From: JBOGEN01 sp050743265 | GTDB taxonomy: Bacteria; Actinomycetota; Actinomycetes; JBOGEN01 | Length of the DNA stretch: 23,541 nucleotides | Reading direction: 5' to 3' | Assembly: GCA_050743265.1 (NCBI GenBank) | Contig: JBOGEN010000128.1 | Location: 1 to 23,541 of the forward strand | In this document: positions 15,313-23,498 of the stretch, one piece after another | Layout: the number at the start of each line of letters is the position of its first letter | Numbering within the stretch: the first letter of the stretch is position 1 | Notes under the pieces: model-generated | The model's database searches: none | What the model was told of the DNA's origin: nothing | The model's input: the letters and a program-made list of their open reading frames with translations, nothing else | Position numbers and translations under genes: made by a program

Positions 15313-16065
15313 GTGCAGGACCCGGACCGCCGGCTGATGCTGGAGGAGACGGCGCAGGCCACGACGCGGCTTCTCGCCTCCGCCCGCCTGCTCACCGACG
15401 CCGACCTGCGGGGCCCCTCGACCCTGCCCGACTGGTCTCGCGCACACGTCCTCACGCACGTGGCCCGCAACGCCGACTCCTGCACCCGCCTGCTCACGTG
15501 GGCGACGACCGGGCAGGAGACGCCTCAGTACGCGAGCCGGGAGGACCGTGACTCCGAGATCGCCTACCGCGCGATGCGCCCGCTGGACGAGCAGCTGACC
15601 GACCTCGACCGGAGCGCGGCACGGTTCACCGCCGCCGCCCACGCGGTGCCGCCGGACCGCTGGGAGGTCCCCGTCCGCTGGCTCTCGGGCGCCGAGCACC
15701 CGGCCCACCACGTCCTGTGGGCCCGCTGGCGCGAGGTCGAGATCCACCACGTCGACCTCGACACCGGGTACGACTCCGCGGACTGGCCGGACGCGTTCAC
15801 CGCGCAGGCCCTCGACGACGTGGTGGACGGGTTCCGGCTCCGCGCGGACGCCCCCGATCTCGTCCTCGAGGGCCGGGACTCGGGGCGGCGGTTCGCCCTC
15901 GGCGAGGCCGTCGGCCTGGCACCCGCCGACGTCGACGCTCGCGGGATCCGTACCGTGAGCGGACCGGAGCACCGGCTGGTGGCCTGGCTTGCCGGGCGCG
16001 CCGACGGCAGGATGCTCGTGGTGACGCCGGCCGGCCCCATGCCCGCCATGCCGAGCTGGCTCTGA
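15313..16065 (+). CDS. Maleylpyruvate isomerase family, mycothiol-dependent type (DinB-like fold)
   Basis: This 250-residue protein resembles the mycothiol-dependent maleylpyruvate isomerase of Corynebacterium, a zinc enzyme with an N-terminal four-helix DinB-like metal domain and a C-terminal SCP-like domain. Possible metal ligands are His49 in H-V-L-T-H-V, and Glu141 and His145 in R-E-V-E-I-H-H-V-D-L. The E-x3-H spacing and the 92-residue separation from His49 match the reference enzyme as I recall it (His52, Glu144, His148). The N-terminal motif L-P-D-W-S-R-A-H-V-L-T-H-V-A-R-N-A is typical. The start is GTG at 15313 with a G-rich site about 8 bp upstream. No other aromatic-degradation gene is nearby, so its real substrate may be another mycothiol-linked reaction. 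An MBL hydrolase gene follows on the same strand. Confidence 0.82.
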   Translation: MQDPDRRLMLEETAQATTRLLASARLLTDADLRGPSTLPDWSRAHVLTHVARNADSCTRLLTWATTGQETPQYASREDRDSEIAYRAMRPLDEQLTDLDRSAARFTAAAHAVPPDRWEVPVRWLSGAEHPAHHVLWARWREVEIHHVDLDTGYDSADWPDAFTAQALDDVVDGFRLRADAPDLVLEGRDSGRRFALGEAVGLAPADVDARGIRTVSGPEHRLVAWLAGRADGRMLVVTPAGPMPAMPSWL

Positions 16066-16107
16066 ACGGCTGGCCGCATGGCTGGCTCTGAGCGGCCCGC
16101 CGCGTGG
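16056..16107. repeat. 26-bp tandem duplication across the end of the isomerase-family gene
   Basis: 16056-16081 and 16082-16107 are adjacent copies matching at 22 of 26 positions, both starting CTGGCTCTGA. The first copy contains the real stop codon (TGA at 16063-16065). The second lies outside the gene and keeps a vestigial TGA at 16089-16091. It looks like an old short tandem duplication of the gene's 3' end. Confidence 0.75.
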
Positions 16108-16156
16108 CCAGGCTCCGACCACGGACCAGACCGACACCGACCACACGGAGGACACG

Positions 16157-16813
16157 GTGCACACGTACACGGGCAACGTCCACGTCGGGGGGCCGGCGGA
16201 CGTCCGCGAGCTCGCCGCCCTGATGATCACGAAGATCGCGGTGGGCCCGATGGACAACAACGCCTACCTGCTGCGCTGCCGCGCGACCGGCGAGGAGCTG
16301 CTGGTGGACGCGGCCAACGAGCCGGACCGCCTGCTCGACCTCGTCGGTGACGAGCGGCTCGCGTCGGTCGTGACGACCCATCGGCACCCCGACCACTGGC
16401 AAGGCCTGGAGCAGGTGGTGAAGAGCACTGGCGCCCGGACGCTGGCCCACCGGCTCGACGCCGAGGCCATCCCCGTAGCCACCGAGCAGGTGCTCGAGGA
16501 CGGCTCGACGGTGCAGGTCGGACGCGTCTCCCTGTCGGTGACGCACCTCTCGGGCCACACCCCGGGCGGCGTCGCGCTCTGCTACGACGACCCGCAGGGC
16601 CGCCCCCACCTGTTCACGGGCGACTCGCTGTTCCCCGGCGGGCCCGGCAAGACGACCAACCCCACGGACTTCACCAGCCTCATGGACGACCTCGAGGCGA
16701 AGGTCTTCGGCCGCCTCCCGGACGAGACCTGGGTGTACCCGGGCCACGGAGACGACACGACGCTCGGCGCCGAGCGCGGCAGCCTCGGCGAGTGGCGCGC
16801 CCGCGGCTGGTAA
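16157..16813 (+). CDS. Metallo-beta-lactamase fold hydrolase (glyoxalase II-like)
   Basis: This is a 218-residue zinc hydrolase of the metallo-beta-lactamase fold, probably cytoplasmic; there is no signal peptide. The metal motif T-H-R-H-P-D-H is complete (His75, His77, Asp79, His80), with His134 in L-S-G-H-T-P-G-G, Asp156 in F-T-G-D-S-L-F-P-G-G-P-G, and His197 in Y-P-G-H-G-D-D-T-T. This arrangement is that of glyoxalase II-like thioester hydrolases. GTG at 16157 is set by GGAGGA at 16147-16152. It lies 91 bp after the isomerase-family gene, and the two could share a thiol-linked detoxification role; that is inference. A related MBL gene sits between uvrB and uvrA in Mycobacterium tuberculosis as I recall. 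Its stop is 5 bp from that of the convergent terC gene. Confidence 0.88.
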   Translation: MHTYTGNVHVGGPADVRELAALMITKIAVGPMDNNAYLLRCRATGEELLVDAANEPDRLLDLVGDERLASVVTTHRHPDHWQGLEQVVKSTGARTLAHRLDAEAIPVATEQVLEDGSTVQVGRVSLSVTHLSGHTPGGVALCYDDPQGRPHLFTGDSLFPGGPGKTTNPTDFTSLMDDLEAKVFGRLPDETWVYPGHGDDTTLGAERGSLGEWRARGW

Positions 16814-16818
16814 ACGGC

Positions 16819-17847
16819 CTACCGGTCTACCGACGGTCCCGGGGAGTCGTCCGGCACCCCGATCGACTTCCCCGGCTGGCTCGGCACGTGGGCCGCGTGG
16901 GCCGCACGCTTGCGGTCCCGGCGGACCTTGGCGAGGCTGACCAGGGTCGTCACGGCCAGGGATCCCACGATCACCGACAGGCTCGCCCAGATCGGCACCG
17001 TGGGAGCCCATCCGAAGCCGTTCTCGTGCGCGGCCTCGAGGATCAGCTTCACGCCGATGAACCCGAGCACGAACGCGAGCCCGTAGCTGAGGTAGACGAG
17101 TCGGTCCAGCAGCCCGCCGAGCAGGAAGTACAGCTGGCGCAGACCCATCAGAGCGAACGCGTTGGCGGTGAAGACCAGGTACGGCTCCTGCGTCAGGCCG
17201 AAGATGGCCGGGATCGAGTCGAGGGCGAACAGGAGGTCCGTCGTCCCGATCGCCACCATCACGATGAGCATCGGCGTGAACAGACGCCGGCCGTTGACGC
17301 GCGTGACGACCTTGGCGCCGTCGTACTCCTCCGTCGTGGGCAGCACACGCCTGGCCAGCCGCAGCGCCACGTTCTCGGTGTACCCCTCGGTGTCCTTGCC
17401 GGTGGCGATCTTGTACGCCGTGTAGAGCAGGAAGACGCCGAAGACGTAGAAGATCCAGGAGAACGCAGCGATCGCGGCCGCCCCGACGGCGATGAAGATG
17501 CCGCGCATGACCAGCGCGATCAGGATGCCGACGAGCAGCACCGTCTGCTGGATCTCCCGCGGGACGGCGAAGGTCCCCATGATGATGACGAAGACGAAGA
17601 GGTTGTCCACCGACAGGCTGTACTCGGTGAGCCACCCGGCGAAGAACTCGCCCGCGTACTGTCCCCCGCTCGTCAACAGGATCACCAGGCCGAACACCAC
17701 GGCGAGCATCACGTAGAGCACCACCCAGGTGGTGGCCTCTTTGAGCGTGGGTTCGTGCGGCCGGCGGCCGATGATCAGTAGGTCGGTCAGGATGATCGCG
17801 AGCAGGCCACCCATGGTGGCCAGCCACATCCAGGTCTGTATCTCCAC
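16819..17847 (-). CDS. TerC family integral membrane protein, copy 1 (probable Mn2+ exporter)
   Basis: TerC-family proteins of this type export manganese or load it onto secreted proteins. The product is 342 residues with about seven to nine hydrophobic segments and a basic cytosolic tail (A-K-V-R-R-D-R-K-R-A-A). The two family signature helices are intact: E-Y-S-L-S-V-D-N-L-F-V-F with Asp81, and F-A-L-D-S-I-P-A-I-F-G-L-T-Q with Asp210. These acidic membrane residues are the expected metal path. GTG at 17847 has GGAGG at 17853-17857. The leader carries a yybP-ykoY riboswitch, strongly supporting a manganese role. The paralogue at 18056-19024 lies immediately upstream in the same direction. 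Compared with it, this copy has a longer C-terminus. A tellurite-resistance name would be misleading here. Confidence 0.92.
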   Translation of the reverse strand: MEIQTWMWLATMGGLLAIILTDLLIIGRRPHEPTLKEATTWVVLYVMLAVVFGLVILLTSGGQYAGEFFAGWLTEYSLSVDNLFVFVIIMGTFAVPREIQQTVLLVGILIALVMRGIFIAVGAAAIAAFSWIFYVFGVFLLYTAYKIATGKDTEGYTENVALRLARRVLPTTEEYDGAKVVTRVNGRRLFTPMLIVMVAIGTTDLLFALDSIPAIFGLTQEPYLVFTANAFALMGLRQLYFLLGGLLDRLVYLSYGLAFVLGFIGVKLILEAAHENGFGWAPTVPIWASLSVIVGSLAVTTLVSLAKVRRDRKRAAHAAHVPSQPGKSIGVPDDSPGPSVDR

Positions 17848-17851
17848 GGAA

Positions 17852-17887
17852 ACCTCCGGGCAACGACGTGGTCGTACGGCCGGAGGT
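17852..17887 (-). promoter_or_regulatory. Predicted Shine-Dalgarno-sequestering hairpin of terC copy 1
   Basis: On the plus strand ACCTCCGG (17852-17859) and CCGGAGGT (17880-17887) are perfectly complementary over 8 bp. The first covers the ribosome binding site of the gene starting at 17847, and the second is the 3' strand of riboswitch helix P1. The enclosed loop holds a further 5-bp stem, ACGAC (17863-17867) with GTCGT (17871-17875). P1 formation and this hairpin are therefore mutually exclusive, as expected for a translational switch that opens when ligand stabilises P1. Confidence 0.75.
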
Positions 17888-17970
17888 CTCTCCCACCCCT
17901 GACGGGGGGTCCGGGGCGCCGGGCCTGAAGGCCGAGGTGACGACGCCGCCGCCGAGGGATACTCCCCTCC
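17881..17970 (-). promoter_or_regulatory. yybP-ykoY manganese riboswitch, leader of terC copy 1
   Basis: Read on the minus strand, all conserved blocks of the yybP-ykoY aptamer occur in order. GGGGAGTA is at 17967-17960. The L1-type loop CGTCGTCA is at 17945-17938. A short GGCC-TTCA-GGCC hairpin is followed directly by CGGC. GAGACCT is at 17890-17884. Closing helix P1 forms from GGAGG (17970-17966) and CCTCC (17886-17882). This RNA class senses Mn2+ and commonly precedes TerC-type and MntP exporters, which agrees with the downstream gene. The family call is by eye from the motifs, without a covariance-model score. Confidence 0.88.
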
Positions 17971-17988
17971 TGTGTTCGGTTTTCCACA

Positions 17989-17994
17989 ACTCTA
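17989..17994 (-). promoter_or_regulatory. Possible -10 element for terC copy 1
   Basis: TAGAGT (reverse strand) fits TAnnnT and would start transcription roughly 12 nt ahead of riboswitch helix P1. No recognisable -35 is present at 16-18 bp, so it is weaker than the promoter proposed for copy 2. Confidence 0.25.
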
Positions 17995-18055
17995 GAGGCT
18001 TAGGCCCGGTGGTGGAGACTTCTCGCACCCCCGGGCCCAACCCCCAGCGAAGGGC

Positions 18056-19024
18056 TCAGGAGGTCGTCTGGCGGCTCCTCACCAGGCTGGCACCCGTGGT
18101 AACCACCAGTGTCACCACGATGAACCCGAGAGACCCCGCGATCCCGATGTGAGGCAGCACGTAGCGCCCGAAATGGTCGAGATGGTCACCGTGCAGGGCC
18201 TCGACAACGAGCTTGACGCCGATGAAGCCGAGGATCACCGCGAGCCCGTAGTTGAGGTAGATGATCCGCTCGAGCAGCCCGCCGACGAGGAAGTACAGCT
18301 GCCGGAGCCCCATCAGGGCGAAGGCGTTCGCCGTGAACACGATGTACGCGTCCTGGGTGAGGCCGAAGATCGCCGGGATCGAGTCGAGCGCGAACACGAC
18401 GTTGGCGATCCCGATGGCGGTGATGACGATGACCAGGGGAGTGAACAGTCGCTTCCCGTCGCGCACGACGGTGAACCGGGTGCCCTCGTAGTCGGGGGTC
18501 GAGGGCAGGATGCGCCGCACCCCTCGGACGACGGCGTTCTCCTTGAACTCCTCCTCCTCGTCGGCCCCTTCCTTGAGGAGCTTCACCGAGGTGTAGAGCA
18601 GCAGGGCACCGAAGATGTAGAAGACCCAGTTGAAGGCGTGCAGGGCCGCCGTGCCGGCCAGAATGCAGATCGCCCGCAACACCAGGGATCCCACGATGCC
18701 GATGTAGAGCACCTTGTCCCGGGCGAGCGCGGGAACGCCGAACCTGCCCATGATGATCATGAACACGAACAGGTTGTCGACGCTCAGGCTGTACTCGGTG
18801 ATGTAGCCGGCGACGAACTCGCCGCCGTGCTTGCTGCCGGCGAACACGAACACGCCCACGGCGAAGAGGCCCGCCAACGCCACGTAGAACGACACCCACC
18901 CGGTGGCGTCCTTGATCGTCACCTCACGCTGGCGGCGGCCGATGACGATCAGGTCCAGCGCCATGATCGCCAGCAATCCGACGACCGTGGCGATCCAGAC
19001 AAGGGGAGGGGTGGACAGGGGCAT
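18056..19024 (-). CDS. TerC family integral membrane protein, copy 2 (probable Mn2+ exporter)
   Basis: This second TerC paralogue, 322 residues, has the same topology and signature helices: E-Y-S-L-S-V-D-N-L-F-V-F with Asp83, and F-A-L-D-S-I-P-A-I-F-G-L-T-Q with Asp214. Near-identical blocks shared with copy 1 include F-A-L-M-G-L-R-Q-L-Y-F-L and V-L-G-F-I-G-V-K-L. The central cytosolic loop differs, with an acidic cluster A-D-E-E-E-E-F at about 154-160. ATG at 19024 follows GGAGA at about 8 bp. Its leader carries its own yybP-ykoY riboswitch and a recognisable promoter. A 208-bp gap with a second riboswitch separates it from copy 1, so the two can be tuned separately. The pair looks like an old tandem duplication that included the regulatory RNA. 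Confidence 0.92.
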   Translation of the reverse strand: MPLSTPPLVWIATVVGLLAIMALDLIVIGRRQREVTIKDATGWVSFYVALAGLFAVGVFVFAGSKHGGEFVAGYITEYSLSVDNLFVFMIIMGRFGVPALARDKVLYIGIVGSLVLRAICILAGTAALHAFNWVFYIFGALLLYTSVKLLKEGADEEEEFKENAVVRGVRRILPSTPDYEGTRFTVVRDGKRLFTPLVIVITAIGIANVVFALDSIPAIFGLTQDAYIVFTANAFALMGLRQLYFLVGGLLERIIYLNYGLAVILGFIGVKLVVEALHGDHLDHFGRYVLPHIGIAGSLGFIVVTLVVTTGASLVRSRQTTS

Positions 19025-19031
19025 AGGGGAT

Positions 19032-19054
19032 CTCCGCTCTGGCTAGCCGCGGAG
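19032..19054 (-). promoter_or_regulatory. Predicted Shine-Dalgarno-sequestering hairpin of terC copy 2
   Basis: On the plus strand CTCCGC (19032-19037) pairs perfectly with GCGGAG (19049-19054) around an 11-nt loop. The first overlaps the ribosome binding site of the gene starting at 19024, and the second overlaps the 3' strand of riboswitch P1. This repeats the layout of copy 1 with a shorter 6-bp helix. Confidence 0.65.
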
Positions 19055-19153
19055 GTCTCTTCCGCCGGACGGGTGCCACGACGCCGGCCAGGACGCCGAG
19101 CCCGCCGGGCCGGGCTGTGTTGACGACGTCGCTGCGGGGGAATACTCCCCTCC
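19051..19153 (-). promoter_or_regulatory. yybP-ykoY manganese riboswitch, leader of terC copy 2
   Basis: Minus-strand blocks in order: GGGGAGTA (19150-19143) and CGTCGTCA (19128-19121). An AGCCCG/CGGGCT hairpin then has CGGCGTC two bases beyond it. GAGACCT is at 19059-19053. P1 forms from GGAGG (19153-19149) and CCTCC (19055-19051). The conserved blocks are the same as in the copy 1 leader, while the connecting stems differ in sequence but still pair, which argues for conserved RNA structure rather than simple duplicated DNA. Mn2+ is the known ligand of the class. Confidence 0.9.
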
Positions 19154-19162
19154 AGATTGGCT

Positions 19163-19192
19163 ACAGTATCCCAGCCTTCTGCGAACTGTCAC
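19163..19192 (-). promoter_or_regulatory. Sigma-70-type promoter for the terC copy 2 riboswitch
   Basis: On the minus strand GTGACA (19192-19187, five of six to TTGACA) and TACTGT (19168-19163) are separated by 18 bp. Transcription would start near 19156, a few bases before riboswitch helix P1 at 19153, which is where it should begin. It lies just beyond the end of uvrB. Confidence 0.55.
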
Positions 19193-19222
19193 CACTGGGG
19201 TCTATCCGGGGCATACCGGACA

Positions 19223-21334
<2,112 letters not shown>

Positions 21335-21601
21335 GGGGCCACAGTACGTCCGCCCTCCGACACGGGGAGAAATGCCGCTCAGGGGGCTATCACGCGTCGA
21401 GCAGCCGGGACGAGGCGTCACGGAGAGTGTCCTCACCCCTACCCCACGAATCGGTATTGCCCTGTCAGGGGTGTCCTCGCCGGAATCCCGCCACCGGAGC
21501 GGTGAACCGCTGTCACCATGTCACCGTGTCCCAGCCGAGTCGGGGTCGGCCGCGACGCACCGGATCCTCCTGTGCCCCAGAGCAGACGAATGTGAGGTCC
21601 T
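21335..21601. other. Divergent intergenic region uvrB / pyruvyl transferase with short repeats
   Basis: This 267-bp interval is the largest gap in the window and must hold rightward promoter signals for the gene at 21602. I see an odd palindrome CCCTG-T-CAGGG (21460-21470) and an inverted repeat CACCG-GAG-CGGTG (21492-21504). An inverted repeat GGTGA-N7-TCACC (21501-21517) and three 8-bp steps beginning TGTC (21511, 21519, 21527) follow. GTGTCCTC also occurs twice (21427-21434 and 21471-21478). No open frame with coding character was recognised. No GAAC-N4-GTTC SOS core is present. Confidence 0.45.
21341..21346 (-). promoter_or_regulatory. Candidate -10 element for a leaderless uvrB transcript
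   Basis: TACTGT (reverse strand) matches TAnnnT and ends 6 bp before the uvrB GTG at 21334, so transcription would start at or beside the start codon. The nearest GGAGGG is about 20 bp from the GTG, too far for a normal ribosome site. No clear -35 is visible. Confidence 0.4.
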
Positions 21602-22861
21602 GTGCCCCACGACTCAGGCGACCTCGGCTCTCCTCCGCTCCGCGTAGCTCTTCTCGGCAACTTCGGCATCGGGAACCTTGGCAACGACGCCTCGTTGGAC
21701 GCGCTGATCCAGCTCGTACGGCGGGCCGACCCTGACGTCTCGATCACGGTGGTGTGCACCAACCCGGACGTCGTCCGTACACGCTTCGGCGTCCCCGCGT
21801 ACGCCACCCGCTCGCGCCGTCCGCAGGGTCGCCTGTCCGGGACCCGGCTCGGTGCACTCCTCGAGCTGCCCGGCCGGCTGGCTGACGTGAGGCAGGCCTT
21901 CCGTGTGTGCGGGACCGTCGACGCGCTGGTCGCCCCAGGCACGGGGATCCTCGATGACTTCGGCAGCCCGAAGCCCACGGGCTGGCCGCTCGGGCTGTTC
22001 GTCTGGATGGGCGCGGCACGGCTCAGGCGCACGCGGACGGCACTCGTGAGTGTGGGCGCCGGCCCTCTGCGGCATCCCGTCTCCCGGCGTTTCGCGCGGT
22101 GGGCCAGCAGCATGGCCGACCACCGGTCCTTCCGGGACCGGGGCTCACGGGCCTTCATGATGAGCATCGGGCTGGACGTCCCGGCGGACGAGGTGGTTCC
22201 CGACATCGTCTTCTCCCTGCCGAGTCCGGAAGCCACGCGCCCGCCCTCCGCTCGTCCGCTCGTGGCCGTCCCCGTCATGAACTACTCGGGGTGGCAGGCC
22301 TCAGCGAAGTCGCCGGCCATCGCCGAGAGGAACGTGGAAACGCTCACCTCCTTCTGCCTCTGGCTGCTCGGCGAGGGCTACGCCGTTCGTCTGGTGACCG
22401 CCGACGCCAGCGACGAGCCGGCCACCGACGAGGTGGCCGCGCGGGTGCGCGCGGCGGAACCGGAGCGAGCCGACGTGTGGCTCACCACCGCCGTCGCCGT
22501 CGACCTCCCCGACCTCATGTGCCTGCTCACGGACGCCGTGGCGGTGGTCGCCACGAGGTACCACAGCGTCGTCAGCGGACTGATCTGCGGCAAGCCCACG
22601 ATCTCCCTCGGATACGGAGCCAAGAACACGGACCTCATGCAGACGGTCGGGCTCGGCGCGTTCTGCCAGCACGTGGAGCACGTCGACCAGGAGCTGCTTC
22701 GCGGACAGCTCACCGAGGCCGTGGCGGATGCACCGCGACTCTCGCGCCTCGTGGCATCCCGGGTGGAGGAGCTGCGCGCCCAGCTCGAGGGCGAGGAGCA
22801 GAGGCTGCAGGCGTCGGTGCTCGGAAGCCGGCGCCGCGTCCGCGCCCGCAGGCGGGGCTGA
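21602..22861 (+). CDS. Polysaccharide pyruvyl transferase family protein
   Basis: Family members (PF04230 type, related to CsaB and WcaK) transfer a ketal-linked pyruvate from phosphoenolpyruvate to sugars of exopolysaccharides or cell-wall polymers. The product is 419 residues with no signal peptide. The N-terminal Rossmann-like strand reads V-A-L-L-G-N-F-G-I-G-N-L-G-N-D-A-S, the family's usual opening. A middle P-G-T-G-I-L-D-D-F-G block follows. The C-terminal half has the signature T-R-Y-H-S-V-V-S-G-L-I-C-G-K-P-T-I-S-L-G-Y-G. The tail is basic and ends R-R-R-V-R-A-R-R-R-G. GTG at 21602 is set by GAGG a few bases upstream. No glycosyltransferase or export gene is nearby, so the acceptor is unknown. 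It is convergent with coaE, 19 bp away. Confidence 0.85.
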   Translation: MPHDSGDLGSPPLRVALLGNFGIGNLGNDASLDALIQLVRRADPDVSITVVCTNPDVVRTRFGVPAYATRSRRPQGRLSGTRLGALLELPGRLADVRQAFRVCGTVDALVAPGTGILDDFGSPKPTGWPLGLFVWMGAARLRRTRTALVSVGAGPLRHPVSRRFARWASSMADHRSFRDRGSRAFMMSIGLDVPADEVVPDIVFSLPSPEATRPPSARPLVAVPVMNYSGWQASAKSPAIAERNVETLTSFCLWLLGEGYAVRLVTADASDEPATDEVAARVRAAEPERADVWLTTAVAVDLPDLMCLLTDAVAVVATRYHSVVSGLICGKPTISLGYGAKNTDLMQTVGLGAFCQHVEHVDQELLRGQLTEAVADAPRLSRLVASRVEELRAQLEGEEQRLQASVLGSRRRVRARRRG

Positions 22862-22880
22862 CGACCGCCTGAGCTGATCG

Positions 22881-23498
22881 CTACGAGCCCTCGCCGGACT
22901 CCGCGGCCACCCGGGCCGTCAGTGTCGACCACAGGTCGCGCACCTGATGCTCGAGGTCCGCGAGCGACCCGGAGTTGTCGATCACCACGTCGGCCACCGT
23001 GCGGCGCTGGTCCCGGCTTGCCTGGACGGCGATGCGGGCGCGCGCCTCGTCCTCCCCCATCCGCCTGTGTGCGGTGAGCCGCTCCACCTGCGTGCGCTCG
23101 TCGGCGTCGACGACGACCACGACGTCGTACGCGTCCTGCAGGCCGTTCTCCACCAGCAGCGGCACGTCGTGGACGACCACCGCACCTGCGGGAGCGTCCG
23201 CCATGATCTCGGCCGCGCGACGGCCGACCAGCGGGTGGACGATGGCGTTCAGCCGGCCGCGGGCCTCCTCGTCGGAGAAGACGATCGCGCCGAGTGCAGG
23301 ACGGTCGAGGCTGCCGTCTGGCCCGAGGACCGCGTCCCCGAACGCCTCGACGACAGCGGCGAGCCCGGGCGTCCCCGGGGCGACCACCTCGCGCGCGAGC
23401 ACGTCCGCGTCGACGAGAACGGCACCGTACGAGGCGAGCAGGCGCGCGACCTCACTCTTGCCCGACCCGATGCCACCGGTGAGACCGACCTTGAGCAC
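22881..23498 (-). CDS. coaE: Dephospho-CoA kinase
   Basis: CoaE phosphorylates the 3' hydroxyl of the ribose of dephospho-CoA, the last step of coenzyme A synthesis. The product is 205 residues from GTG at 23498. Visible are the P-loop G-G-I-G-S-G-K-S at residues 8-15, then V-D-A-D-V-L-A-R-E-V-V and H-P-L-V-G-R-R. The lid and C-terminal region includes V-V-V-D-A-D-E-R-T-Q-V-E-R-L and V-I-D-N-S-G-S-L near the end. The frame is open to another GTG at 23525, but the later start gives the standard N-terminus M-L-K-V-G-L-T-G-G-I-G-S-G-K-S. Neither start has a clear Shine-Dalgarno. Unlike the M. tuberculosis enzyme, there is no fused C-terminal UPF0157 domain. The 43 bp beyond the start to the window edge hold nothing recognisable. 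Confidence 0.94.
   Translation of the reverse strand: MLKVGLTGGIGSGKSEVARLLASYGAVLVDADVLAREVVAPGTPGLAAVVEAFGDAVLGPDGSLDRPALGAIVFSDEEARGRLNAIVHPLVGRRAAEIMADAPAGAVVVHDVPLLVENGLQDAYDVVVVVDADERTQVERLTAHRRMGEDEARARIAVQASRDQRRTVADVVIDNSGSLADLEHQVRDLWSTLTARVAAESGEGS

Noticed and set aside
10268..15337. A 1,689-codon open frame on the plus strand opposite uvrC, the Rieske gene, uvrA and the peptidase
   Set aside because: It is antisense to four clearly recognised genes, and its translation is low-complexity (Arg/Gly/Asp/Val-rich) with no domain. Long stop-free antisense frames are expected in DNA this GC-rich.
16814..16818. Terminator between the convergent MBL gene and terC copy 1
   Set aside because: Only 5 bp separate the stops and no convincing stem-loop spans them.
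18000..18055. Possible intrinsic terminator between terC copy 2 and copy 1
   Set aside because: The GC-rich palindromic bits (around GGGCCC) form no stable hairpin with a U-tract that I can see.
19143..19150. Reading the GGGGAGTA blocks and GAGACC blocks as a simple direct DNA repeat between the two terC leaders
   Set aside because: Only the aptamer's conserved positions match while the connecting stems differ yet still pair, so a conserved riboswitch explains them better than a DNA repeat.
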